Assembly (NCBI GenBank): GCA_938092005.1
Contig: CALKOU010000012.1
Location: forward strand, 24,226 to 88,225
DNA from: an uncultured Flavobacteriaceae bacterium
Lineage (GTDB): Bacteria > Bacteroidota > Bacteroidia > Flavobacteriales > Flavobacteriaceae
Length of the DNA: 64,000 nucleotides
Direction: 5' to 3'
In this document: in pieces, positions 1 through 8,809 of the stretch
Position numbering within the stretch: the stretch's first letter is position 1
How the letters are laid out: each line of letters begins with the position of its first letter
Translations under genes and position numbers: made by a program
Notes under the pieces: model-generated
What the model saw: only the letters and a program-made list of their open reading frames with translations
Database searches by the model: none
What the model was told of the DNA's origin: nothing

Positions 1-57
1 AAAGCCAAAAGCAATCTTTTGACTCATCGGAACTTTTCTTGTTGAACTTGATAACAT
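1..57 (-). CDS. Probable sugar MFS transporter, N-terminal fragment
   Basis: An ATG at 57 opens a frame that runs off the left edge of the window after 19 codons. The readable start contains KVPMSQKIAFGF, which resembles the beginning of Bacteroidota sugar transporters of the MFS/GPH type, where a short polar leader runs into the first membrane helix. It begins 9 bases after the GH30 stop codon, so it is almost certainly the next gene of the glucan operon. A transporter at this point would supply glucose or short beta-glucans to the cytoplasmic phosphorylase. The family call rests on very few residues plus context. Confidence 0.45.
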   Translation of the reverse strand, partial: MLSSSTRKVPMSQKIAFGF

Positions 58-66
58 GATCGTTGT

Positions 67-1545
67 TTATTTTATTAGTATCGTCTGTATAGCCTGCGGG
101 CTTATGGATATGCTTTGGGATATTGTCCCAGCATCCAGTTTAAAGTTTCGTTGTTCTTTTCCTTCGTTAAAGACCACAACAGCAATGGTACCATCGGGAT
201 TTTCAGCTGCGGCTACCATTAAGGCTTCGTCTGTATGTTGTGTTTCAATAATCTTTGCTCCTGGGCGTATGAATTTGCTAAAATGCGCCATGATATAATA
301 CAACGGAGTGAAATAAACCTCGTCTTCCTGAGGGTTTACAATTACGGGAGCTATACACCAGTTATTTGCCCAGTTGGGGCCGCCTTTAGTGTCTAGCACC
401 ATGTTCCAATCAACCCAGCCGTCAACCCAATTGTTTAAACAACCTATGATGTCTCGAGCGTACCGATTTGCAGGTGCATACTTAGGGTGCAAATACTTTT
501 TGGAAGCCTCACGCCAGTCGTAGCCCCAGTCAGTAGCTTCCTTTTTCCAGTACCACTTATCGTCTTTCCAAACTGGAACCTCTGCGTCAATACACGCCTC
601 TGTTTGGATTAAGAATTTTTCGGGTGCCTTTTGGTGCGCATATTGAAGTTCTTCTGGGAAATAATCATAGGTGCTTTCGTACCAGTGCACAGCAGTACCA
701 CCGTAATATTTAGATGAGGCTTCATCTTTAAACATCACATCTACCCATTCTTTTAATCCCTCACGGTTCTGATCATAGCCCAAAATCACAAGGTCTCCTT
801 TCCCGTCTGCTTCAAGTTTTGGCCCTAAATAATGCCGTACAAAGTGCGTCATTTCTTCGGGTGAATAATGCATGCTTTCCCAGTTTTCACCATTACCATG
901 TGGTTCATTTTCAACTGTAAATCCCCAAATATTTATTCCTTCAGCCTTATAAGCGTCTACATACTTTGAAAAGAACAGTGCCCAGGTATCGTAATATTTT
1001 GGTAAAAGCTTTCCCCCAACCCAACTGTTATTGTCTTTCATCCATGGAGCAGCCGTCCAAGGAGAAGCGAAAAGTCTAAATCCATCTTCTGAAATTGCCA
1101 TTGCATCTTTTATCATGGGGATTAGATCGTCCCTGTCTTCATCAACAGAAAAATGTTCAAGTTCTGTGTCACCCGCAACAGGCGAATAAGCATAATTATT
1201 TCGTGAAAAATCACAAGAATTCATGTGTGTACGTGTCAAGGAATAGTTTGCGCCTTCTCTTGAGAAATACGCCTTCAAAATAAGGTTGCGTTTTTCGCTA
1301 CTAAGTTGGTTTAGTAAGTATGCTGATGATTCGGTAAAAGCGCCTCCAAATCCTGTGATTGTTTGCAGCTCGGTTTCGGAGTTAACTTTTATGCTAGAAG
1401 GGTTTTCAGCTTGTTGAAAATTGGTTATTTGCGTGAGTTGATTCCCGCTCTCAGAAGTTTCATAAACTTCTAAGTCTTGATTTTTTCTTGTACATGAACT
1501 AAGCATAGCTATACTCATAAGGATTAAAAAAGGGGTTGTTTTCAT
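67..1545 (-). CDS. GH30 beta-glucosidase/beta-1,6-glucanase lipoprotein
   Basis: Glycoside hydrolase of family 30, 492 residues. The N-terminus is a lipoprotein signal ending in LSSC, so the enzyme should be membrane anchored, facing periplasm or surface. The clan A catalytic pair is visible: acid/base Glu214 in FTVENEP and nucleophile Glu316 in IQTEAC, about 100 residues apart as usual for GH30. GH30 enzymes of subfamilies 1 and 3 cleave beta-1,6-glucan or beta-glucosides, and beside GH16, GH17 and GH149 the natural role is removing beta-1,6 branches of laminarin. It starts 6 bases after the GH17 stop, so the two are one transcript. Exact subfamily and linkage are inferred. Confidence 0.85.
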   Translation of the reverse strand: MKTTPFLILMSIAMLSSCTRKNQDLEVYETSESGNQLTQITNFQQAENPSSIKVNSETELQTITGFGGAFTESSAYLLNQLSSEKRNLILKAYFSREGANYSLTRTHMNSCDFSRNNYAYSPVAGDTELEHFSVDEDRDDLIPMIKDAMAISEDGFRLFASPWTAAPWMKDNNSWVGGKLLPKYYDTWALFFSKYVDAYKAEGINIWGFTVENEPHGNGENWESMHYSPEEMTHFVRHYLGPKLEADGKGDLVILGYDQNREGLKEWVDVMFKDEASSKYYGGTAVHWYESTYDYFPEELQYAHQKAPEKFLIQTEACIDAEVPVWKDDKWYWKKEATDWGYDWREASKKYLHPKYAPANRYARDIIGCLNNWVDGWVDWNMVLDTKGGPNWANNWCIAPVIVNPQEDEVYFTPLYYIMAHFSKFIRPGAKIIETQHTDEALMVAAAENPDGTIAVVVFNEGKEQRNFKLDAGTISQSISISPQAIQTILIK

Positions 1546-1551
1546 GTTGGT

Positions 1552-2817
1552 TTATTTCAGATTAGGTTCTAGAGCAATAGGAGGCAATACCGAAATCAAT
1601 AGGTTTTCTGTACTTCCTTTAAATGTTTTTTCAATAGGTTTTCCATTGCGTGTTAGGCCTTCAAATGTTCCGTTGTCAGCGGCCTCCCAAAGAGCGTATT
1701 TAGCTTTTCCGTCTACTTTAAAAAGTCCAAAATGATTCTCAGAACCTTTGGGATTGTAAGCGTCTTTCCACGGTTCATCAAAGGCTTCAAAGTAAAAACA
1801 CGACACACCGTTTTGGTGTGCCCATGCACGCATATGTTTATAATATAATGCTTGTTTGTATTCATCGGCTGCATGTGAACCTTTTCTGCCATAAAAACCT
1901 TTTGACACAGTTGCCCAACCCGTTTCGCCAATGTGAATGGGTTTTTTAATGCCCAAGCTTTCAACATACTTCTTCACATTATTAAACTGATTAACTGCAT
2001 AGTCCAAAGAACGAAGCATGGCTGCATCAATACGCTCTTGAAGGGTCAGTGTGTTTACATGCATTTCATTACCATGCCAAAAGCTTGGATTGTAATGGGT
2101 ATCGTGGAATGGATACGTATGAACCGAAATATAGTCTACGGCAGCGATAAGCTTTTCTAAATCTTCGCTATGGTATTCGGCACCACCACCGCCCCAAGAA
2201 GCAAAATTATCAGAACTGGTAATCCAAAGTGATTTGGGAAGCGCACCTTCCTTTTTAAGCTCCTGCAAATGTGTTACCCACTTCAATATAACACTCGGTT
2301 GCACATAGTAATCCGTAGCCCACTTTACCATGGCTTCGTTTCCAACAGCAATGATTTTTACAATATCTGGATAGGCATTGGCCAACGTTACTGCAGTTTG
2401 TATCTCAACTTCGTTGCGTTCGCTTTCGGCATAATGGTTTCTTACCTTATCCGTCCAGGCATTTAAGCAATCAATCCAAGCACCAAGCATCACATACATT
2501 TCAAAATCGGCGTTTTCTTTTTTGAGAGCAGCTATGGCTTTAAGTATATTCTTTGCTTGCGGCAAATGCACATTGTACGTACGAATAACTCGAATTCCCA
2601 TGGCGTGCAGTATTTTCATATCATCTTTTAGCTCAGCCATTGTAGGCTGCACGTCACGAGTCGTTTTTCGATACCCTCCATAAGAAATCGCTGGGTAATT
2701 GGAATTACCAAGTATTTCAGCAGCAGTTGTGTTAACGTTATTCATATTAGCGTTCGGCGTTTTACAAGCACTTACAAACATGACTATGAAAAAAGCACAA
2801 ATTCGAAAAGCTCTCAT
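1552..2817 (-). CDS. GH17 beta-1,3-glucanase lipoprotein
   Basis: Family 17 glycoside hydrolase, 421 residues, with a lipoprotein signal (FVSACK). The catalytic acid/base is Glu161 in VGNEAMVK and the nucleophile Glu298 in HIGETGW, both hallmarks of GH17. Family members cleave beta-1,3-glucan endo- or exo-wise, or act as transglycosylases. In laminarin loci they typically trim oligosaccharides produced by GH16. It lies 45 bases downstream of the phosphorylase gene and 6 bases upstream of GH30, so it is an operon member. Endo versus exo action cannot be told from the sequence. Confidence 0.87.
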   Translation of the reverse strand: MRAFRICAFFIVMFVSACKTPNANMNNVNTTAAEILGNSNYPAISYGGYRKTTRDVQPTMAELKDDMKILHAMGIRVIRTYNVHLPQAKNILKAIAALKKENADFEMYVMLGAWIDCLNAWTDKVRNHYAESERNEVEIQTAVTLANAYPDIVKIIAVGNEAMVKWATDYYVQPSVILKWVTHLQELKKEGALPKSLWITSSDNFASWGGGGAEYHSEDLEKLIAAVDYISVHTYPFHDTHYNPSFWHGNEMHVNTLTLQERIDAAMLRSLDYAVNQFNNVKKYVESLGIKKPIHIGETGWATVSKGFYGRKGSHAADEYKQALYYKHMRAWAHQNGVSCFYFEAFDEPWKDAYNPKGSENHFGLFKVDGKAKYALWEAADNGTFEGLTRNGKPIEKTFKGSTENLLISVLPPIALEPNLK

Positions 2818-2862
2818 AATTCATATAAAGGCAATGCCTCGTTTTTAGTTCATTGTTGTTCG

Positions 2863-5800
2863 TTATTCTTTCAAAGTCAAAACCACTATTTTGTTGATGG
2901 TGTTTGTTCGTTGAAAGATTTGTTGCGTCGTACTATCGTCTAGATAATGACCTGAAAACAACTTTGTTTCCCCAGACTGTAATACCACTTCAATAGCTTC
3001 TTCAGTTGATTTTTTATAAATGATAGGCACTTGACAGTAGGTAAACGCCAAGGAATCTTTTTCTAAATCAATTGTGCAAGACTCTTTAGCAATGTTTTGA
3101 TAACGAAACACTTTTGGTTCTGTCAAAAACTCTTCACTGCGAAGCATGGTAGGATCAAAGCCTAGTATTCCGTTTTTAACACGAACCCCTAGTTCTCCAA
3201 AACGACTTATGATATCCTCTTTTACCTGTCCCGTCATACCGGGTTGTTGCGCGCCTTTGCCCGCAGGTGTATGTGAGTACGGATCTGTTGGGAAAGCACC
3301 ATATAATTCTGGAGATTTATGAGCTCCAATTCCTGCATTGATTTCAAAATAATGATCAAATAGTCTCCCTATCCGTTCGGGACTTTCTTGTTGGTCTATG
3401 GCTTTTTTTGTGATTTCACACACAGCCAATAATAGTTTAGATACCATGTGCCAATAGATTGAACCCAAGCCTTCATATCCAAAAAATGTTCCCGAACGCC
3501 CTGTAAAGGATTTGTGATCAAAAACGTCTTCAAAAACGTGTTCGATATATGCTTGTTCTTTGGCCACCATACTTTTATACTGGCTAGGTAATGCCGCAAG
3601 GGCATCTTTAAGGCTATTTACGTTATTGAAATTCCCGTTAAAGTGATATGCTCCTGAAATATCTTGCGACAATATCTGAGTGTTAGCATCTGCAACGAGC
3701 TGTTGTAACACTTTAGAAGTCAACACTTTATCCTTTGGAATAGTATTCTTATCCACAAACCTAGGAAGGTCTTTATTCGGGTACAACATGTAACTGTATT
3801 GATCTTTTCGGAACAGACTACTACTTTTTAGACTATCTAAAACCGACAAGCTTTCTTCTGTAGTAAGGTGTCCAGAGCTCAAAACAGCAACTTGACCTTC
3901 AAGCATTTCGGACAAATAAGAAATTTCAACTTCGTTATCTCCTTTTAATGTCATCAAATTATACGCATGATACATGCCATCTTTGCGTTTATTTGCCGCT
4001 ATGGAGTGCTCTAAAAAGGAAGCTGCTATCTTCAAAAATGACAACAACATCCCTTTTGTTATTGGTGTTTTGTCTCCAGAAAAGCGCTCGTCATAGATGG
4101 TAGTTCTATACAAGCTCCCCGCCTCGCCCAAAGCATCCATAAGTGTCTTGCGTTGCGCATCAGAAAAGTTGCCTTCCAATAGCGCTTTGTGTTGTTCAAA
4201 TGCATCGTTAATTTGAACGAAAAACAAATGCAATTCTTTTGAAATAGACACCTCAACATCATCTGATTTTTCAATAACGGTTTCAAAGAAACGCAAGAAA
4301 CGTCTTAGATAATATAAGGTTACCATAGAAACACCGTTACCTACTAAAGCGTTATTGGCATCGTTCCACTCGGGACGTTGGGTGTTCATCCAAATACCGC
4401 CTTCAGGGATAAAGTTTGACAATTTTGCCAACACCGTTGCCAAAATCTTTTCAATAAAATTCACTTTGTAAATAAATACAGTCCTGTCGCGAAGCAAAGC
4501 GCCATCAACCCCTATTTCTTCTCGTTTGAATTGGATGTTTTCTTCCTTTTCATAATCAAAGTCAATGGTGTTTTTTGAATCTTTTAAAATCTCTTGATAA
4601 CTCTTGATACGATAAGGAACATTTGCGTAAACAAACATATCTTGGTGGAAGTATTCTTTCAGCTTAGCTGGATAATAATCTTCAATAAACTCCAGAAATT
4701 TGAGCAAATAAATGATTTGGTGGTCGCCCCAATAGCCAATATATGCCCAAGGATTGTCGGGTTCTATTGTTTCCCAATCAAAACCTCCTTTAGTAACACG
4801 ATAGGGATTGTAGCCATCAAATGTGGTGGCATTTAAAAACTTATGGATCATCCCTTCAATAAACTCTGGATATGAGTGCGCTAAGGCTTCCCAATTCTGG
4901 AAAATATCACGCCAATTGCCTTCATAATCTAAGATTTTAGAACCATCCTCAGCACGTGTGTTAATTGAAAATTTATTCCACGGACGACTGGGGTCGCCAT
5001 GGCGACGGCTAAACTTTAGCGGTAAATACTCAAAACACAGGCGTTTGAAATTTTGATTGTCGTCTTTAGTCGCAATATCTTTTAAAAGGCTGATATCAAA
5101 CTGCTCAGGGAGGCTGTCAAAAATAGCGGTCTTAAGCTTATACACTTTTCTATTTGCATTGGTGATATAAGCTGTAAAGTCTACTTTATCAATGGTGTAA
5201 TTATCATCAAAAATACCGCCACGCATGATGTTAAACATGGTGTTGGCAAAGTGACGAATGTTTCGAAGACGATCATTGGTCATTTGAAGCCCGTCGGCGG
5301 CACCAACCAAGGCACGTAAATTTTCAGAACCTGCTTTGATATCTGATTCAACTTCTGAAGCTAAAGACACATCGGTTTTAATGCTTTCCTTAAGCGAGAC
5401 GATATCTGATATGCTTTGATTAACGTTGGCAACCAACATCCAATTTTCGGAGGCATGACCAGCCAAGGTTAGGGTATCGTTCAAAAAGTAAGCGCCTTTT
5501 TCGGCCTTTATGTCAATTTCTTGAACTACCGATTGCCCTCTTCGAAAATCACCCAATTGAAGTGATGAAATTAACTTTTTTGAGTTGTCTAATCCAAGTG
5601 ACCATACCACGTTTGCCTTAAGCGCTTCACTCGGCTCGGCTTTGTCTACGATGATGGCACTAAGCGAATAAATACCCAAGCCAGAATCTTGCTCAAGCTC
5701 ACATTTTTTATACGCATCAACCAAGTTACTACTGGCGTTTTGTAAGTCGGGCTCAACTCCTTGAGGTAAGATATTTTGGACACCGTCTACCAAATGTACC

Positions 5801-6324
5801 GAAATCTTGTCATCGTTGAGATTGGTGAAGCACGATTTTCGAACAAAACCAAAAACATCACTAGCGTTCCATTCGTAGGAAAAGCTAATGTCTAAGTCGT
5901 GATTAATTTCTTCAAAAACAACCTTATTCCCCAGGAGGTTTTTATATAAGTTTCGCGAAACCTTATAAACACCTTTTTGTTTGGCTGAAAATGGCTCCCA
6001 AAGATATTTTTTGTGGGCTTTATCTACAATAAAAATAGACTTACTCCCAGTGGTTTCAACAGCTTCGGTTATTTTATCATCTGTGTAGTAGGGAAACAGC
6101 GCATAGTTGCTGTTTTTCCTTCCAGCAGATAAGCTACCGTTACTCGAAATAAACATCCAGTGGTCGGAGTTGCTTACAATGCTCATAAAAAAAGGACGCA
6201 TCGCATCAACGTTAGCAATTTTATAGAAGGATTCTCCATTACGGATAACCTCTTTCCCATCAACTACTTTTTTATGAAGTTGTGCTGGGTGCTGACCTAA
6301 AAACATGGGGGTTTCAGATGTCAT
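2863..6324 (-). CDS. GH149-type beta-1,3-glucan phosphorylase
   Basis: A protein of about 1153 residues with no signal peptide, hence cytoplasmic. Length, lack of signal and the segment RPEWNDANNALVGNG, which carries the general-acid Asp (about residue 655) of the GH94/GH149/GH161 phosphorylase group, point to a beta-1,3-oligoglucan phosphorylase. These enzymes split a terminal glucose with phosphate to give glucose 1-phosphate. Family GH149 is preferred because its bacterial members sit in laminarin loci with GH16, GH17 and GH30; GH161 is the alternative. A GTG at 6354 would add ten residues, but the ATG at 6324 (MTSETPMF) is the likelier start. It converts imported glucan oligomers with energy saving. 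Confidence 0.78.
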   Translation of the reverse strand: MTSETPMFLGQHPAQLHKKVVDGKEVIRNGESFYKIANVDAMRPFFMSIVSNSDHWMFISSNGSLSAGRKNSNYALFPYYTDDKITEAVETTGSKSIFIVDKAHKKYLWEPFSAKQKGVYKVSRNLYKNLLGNKVVFEEINHDLDISFSYEWNASDVFGFVRKSCFTNLNDDKISVHLVDGVQNILPQGVEPDLQNASSNLVDAYKKCELEQDSGLGIYSLSAIIVDKAEPSEALKANVVWSLGLDNSKKLISSLQLGDFRRGQSVVQEIDIKAEKGAYFLNDTLTLAGHASENWMLVANVNQSISDIVSLKESIKTDVSLASEVESDIKAGSENLRALVGAADGLQMTNDRLRNIRHFANTMFNIMRGGIFDDNYTIDKVDFTAYITNANRKVYKLKTAIFDSLPEQFDISLLKDIATKDDNQNFKRLCFEYLPLKFSRRHGDPSRPWNKFSINTRAEDGSKILDYEGNWRDIFQNWEALAHSYPEFIEGMIHKFLNATTFDGYNPYRVTKGGFDWETIEPDNPWAYIGYWGDHQIIYLLKFLEFIEDYYPAKLKEYFHQDMFVYANVPYRIKSYQEILKDSKNTIDFDYEKEENIQFKREEIGVDGALLRDRTVFIYKVNFIEKILATVLAKLSNFIPEGGIWMNTQRPEWNDANNALVGNGVSMVTLYYLRRFLRFFETVIEKSDDVEVSISKELHLFFVQINDAFEQHKALLEGNFSDAQRKTLMDALGEAGSLYRTTIYDERFSGDKTPITKGMLLSFLKIAASFLEHSIAANKRKDGMYHAYNLMTLKGDNEVEISYLSEMLEGQVAVLSSGHLTTEESLSVLDSLKSSSLFRKDQYSYMLYPNKDLPRFVDKNTIPKDKVLTSKVLQQLVADANTQILSQDISGAYHFNGNFNNVNSLKDALAALPSQYKSMVAKEQAYIEHVFEDVFDHKSFTGRSGTFFGYEGLGSIYWHMVSKLLLAVCEITKKAIDQQESPERIGRLFDHYFEINAGIGAHKSPELYGAFPTDPYSHTPAGKGAQQPGMTGQVKEDIISRFGELGVRVKNGILGFDPTMLRSEEFLTEPKVFRYQNIAKESCTIDLEKDSLAFTYCQVPIIYKKSTEEAIEVVLQSGETKLFSGHYLDDSTTQQIFQRTNTINKIVVLTLKE

Positions 6325-6387
6325 TTTTGGTTTTGATAAGGTTGTAAAAGTCACGTTAGTTTTTTAAATAATAATTTAATCTTTGTT

Positions 6388-7245
6388 TTATTGGTAGATT
6401 CTTATATAATCTACTTCCATAGTAGCTTGAGTAAAACTCGAAGGAATTGACCCGCCAAGATTTCCTCCCATAGCTATATTAAATAATACGTAATGTGGAA
6501 AACGGTAAGGCATGCTGTTATCGATAGCTCGGACAAAAAACACGTTATCGTTAAAGAGGATTCTAATTTCATTTTTGGTCCATACCAAGGAATAAAGATT
6601 GAATGCTGTTGCTGTGTTTTGAACGCGTTTGGTTCCTCCCTGGTGTTTATATGCTTTTGTTTGAGTATCACCCCAATGTAAATGACCAATAAGATTGTCT
6701 TTGTCCCAGCCATTTTGCTCCATAATATCTATTTCGCCACAAGCAGGCCATCCTACGCTTCCGTATGTGCTGCCATGATAGTTACCTGTTTCGTTAATGT
6801 TAGCACCTAACGTCCAGAAAGCAGGCCAAGTACCTCGTTCAGCAGGTAGTTTAGCGCTTATATCAATACGGCCGTATTGAAATGCATATTTGGAATTTAA
6901 GCGGGCAGATGTGTAACTTTTGGTACTACCGCGAAACTGATATTGTTCTTTTTTAGCAACAATCTTAAGCGTTCCATCATTTACGTAAGCGTTTTCTTGA
7001 CGATTGGTGTAATGTTGCTCCTCGCCGTTTGCCCAACTACTTCCCATAATTGGAATAACCTGGTGGTGCCACTTGTTTCCATCTACAGCTCCATCATAAT
7101 CAAACTCATCTTGCCAAACCAATGACATACCGTACTTGCTATCCGTTGGTTCTTGTGGATCGACAGGTGCAGCGGTTGGAGTATCGTCTTTTCCGCAGCC
7201 CAATAAACATAAAAACAGAAATAATCGGATTATATTAAAATTCAT
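6388..7245 (-). CDS. GH16 laminarinase lipoprotein
   Basis: Family 16 endo-beta-1,3-glucanase, 285 residues, a bare catalytic domain behind a lipoprotein signal (CLLGCGKD) and a short Thr/Pro-rich linker. The GH16 active-site signature is intact: GEIDIME gives nucleophile Glu171, assisting Asp173 and acid/base Glu176. The preceding WPAFWTLG and following HLHWGD stretches are typical of laminarinases (GH16_3). As the only obvious endo-acting surface enzyme of the locus it probably makes the first cuts in laminarin before SusCD import. It is followed after 33-63 bases by the phosphorylase gene. A hairpin with a T-run lies in the 128-base gap upstream, so its expression may differ from that of the genes before it. 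Confidence 0.92.
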   Translation of the reverse strand: MNFNIIRLFLFLCLLGCGKDDTPTAAPVDPQEPTDSKYGMSLVWQDEFDYDGAVDGNKWHHQVIPIMGSSWANGEEQHYTNRQENAYVNDGTLKIVAKKEQYQFRGSTKSYTSARLNSKYAFQYGRIDISAKLPAERGTWPAFWTLGANINETGNYHGSTYGSVGWPACGEIDIMEQNGWDKDNLIGHLHWGDTQTKAYKHQGGTKRVQNTATAFNLYSLVWTKNEIRILFNDNVFFVRAIDNSMPYRFPHYVLFNIAMGGNLGGSIPSSFTQATMEVDYIRIYQ

Positions 7246-7311
7246 GTTTGTCTTATTTTAGTTATACGATTATGCGTTTTAAACATGTGCTTTTTTAGTT
7301 AATGGGTATAA

Positions 7312-7342
7312 AAACTGCTATTCAAAATTAGAATAGCAGTTT
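7312..7342 (-). terminator. Intercistronic hairpin with T-run (partial terminator)
   Basis: Twelve-base perfect arms (7312-7323 and 7331-7342) around a 7-base loop. Read on the minus strand the stem is followed by a run of five T. It lies inside the glucan operon between the second surface lipoprotein and GH16. With no other promoter clearly in the gap it most likely lets part of the transcripts stop, or protects the upstream mRNA 3' end, rather than ending the operon completely. Confidence 0.6.
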
Positions 7343-7373
7343 ATATCTTGTTAATTAATGGTTAGAATTATGA

Positions 7374-8795
7374 TTATTGTTTGTAGAAATAAACGTTATC
7401 TAAGTATAATGCAGTAACATTACTTCCATCATTTTCATAGATAAGCTGTCCTATTTTAGTTTTCGGCGATAATGATAATGCAACATCAATACTGCTCCAA
7501 GCATCTCCAGCAAGATCGGCACTCTGAATTGTGAAAACCTGTGTAGTATCATCGTTACCACCGTCAGCACCATTAGCACCAAAATCTTTAATGGTTACTT
7601 TCAATTTTGCACCAGAAGGTAACGTGCCTGGTATAAACACATCAAAATGAAAATGTGTCATTTGTGAAGCGTCAACCGTTGGGCTACCAAATTGATGCCC
7701 CACAAAATTAAAGTTCTCATAACTAAGAATATTATCTCCATTTACATCAAAATCAGCAGATGTAGTGGTTTGGTAAGGCTCCCAATATCCATTATAAAAA
7801 TCAACGGGGACATTCTCATATGCATCACTAAAAATGGAAATAACATCTGCTGCAGCTTGTGCAGGTGAAGCAGGTAAGTCAAATCTTCCCATAGAATTAA
7901 TGGTCATTGAACCAACAGCATCAACGCCATTTAGCGATGCTGTTATGGTTGCCGTTCCAGCGCCCACAACTGTAATTTCACCTTTTTCGTTTACTTGGGC
8001 AACAGCTGGGTCAGATGTTTTAAAATCCAAATACCCAGGCGCAATAGCAGTCGTAACCACTGAACCGTCTCCTAAAGTAACGGTCTGTGTAATTCCAGTT
8101 GTTTTAACAACAGCATCGGTATAGGCCGTCTGAGTGGTATCTTCCCCCCCAAATATAGATGTCAAGGGTTGCGCAACAATACCTAATTTCTCGAATCGAA
8201 TTTCATCTACCCATATTGTGTACCCTAATCCATCCGTATCTGAAGTTCCCGCAGAGAAAGAGAACATTCCTTTTTCTTGTACTAACTTAGATGCATCCGG
8301 AATTGGGATCGTATATTTCCTCCAATAGGTAGTAAGAAGTGTATTGGATAAACCTGCTGCATGCGTATCTCCTTCAAAGTCAGTTCCAAAACCAAACAAT
8401 CCTACCGTTGCAGTAGTTGAAGCTTTAGCCCAAAAAGTGAGCGCATCGTAGTTTGTTAGGTTTCGGCCTTTATTGCGGTCTAAAAAAATACCGCCCATAA
8501 AATTACCCTGAGGATCCTTGCTGCTTGGGATGTCTAATCGAATTGATGTTGTGCCCAAGTACGCTTCTTTTATATCTGTATTAAACCCATTTACATTCGC
8601 ACCGTCGGCTGGGTCAAATGAGACAAAGAACTGATCCGTTAAGGATACTGGAGTGTCTGTAAACACTTCTGGAATATCTGGGTATGTTGCTAAGGCAATC
8701 TCGTCTGAAAACCCTCTTTCACAACTTACAACGACAACCGAAAGTAGTCCTGCAAGAACGAAAGATAGTTGTGATTTAAACATAAAATTTTTCAT
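7374..8795 (-). CDS. Surface glycan-binding lipoprotein with Big_2 domain
   Basis: 473-residue lipoprotein (signal ending VVSCERG). Three parts can be seen: an N-terminal jelly-roll-like module (about 40-205) with IRLDIPS and a sugar-binding-module style of tryptophans; a Big_2-type Ig-like domain (about 215-300, DGSVVTT to GTATITASL); and a C-terminal module (about 310-473) beginning AADVISIFSDAY and ending ALYLDNVYFYKQ. The last module also occurs in the secreted protein encoded at 30236. No catalytic motif was seen, so it is read as a SusE/F-like surface glycan-binding protein holding beta-glucan near the SusCD pore. It follows the glycosidase-barrel gene by 14 bases. Confidence 0.75.
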   Translation of the reverse strand: MKNFMFKSQLSFVLAGLLSVVVVSCERGFSDEIALATYPDIPEVFTDTPVSLTDQFFVSFDPADGANVNGFNTDIKEAYLGTTSIRLDIPSSKDPQGNFMGGIFLDRNKGRNLTNYDALTFWAKASTTATVGLFGFGTDFEGDTHAAGLSNTLLTTYWRKYTIPIPDASKLVQEKGMFSFSAGTSDTDGLGYTIWVDEIRFEKLGIVAQPLTSIFGGEDTTQTAYTDAVVKTTGITQTVTLGDGSVVTTAIAPGYLDFKTSDPAVAQVNEKGEITVVGAGTATITASLNGVDAVGSMTINSMGRFDLPASPAQAAADVISIFSDAYENVPVDFYNGYWEPYQTTTSADFDVNGDNILSYENFNFVGHQFGSPTVDASQMTHFHFDVFIPGTLPSGAKLKVTIKDFGANGADGGNDDTTQVFTIQSADLAGDAWSSIDVALSLSPKTKIGQLIYENDGSNVTALYLDNVYFYKQ

Positions 8796-8809
8796 TGTCT
8801 TCTTTTTTA

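Noticed and set aside
7323..7330. TAATTTTG on the minus strand, a perfect -7 match before GH16
   Set aside because: It falls in the loop of the 7312-7342 hairpin and has no -33 partner at fitting distance; the terminator-like reading is simpler.
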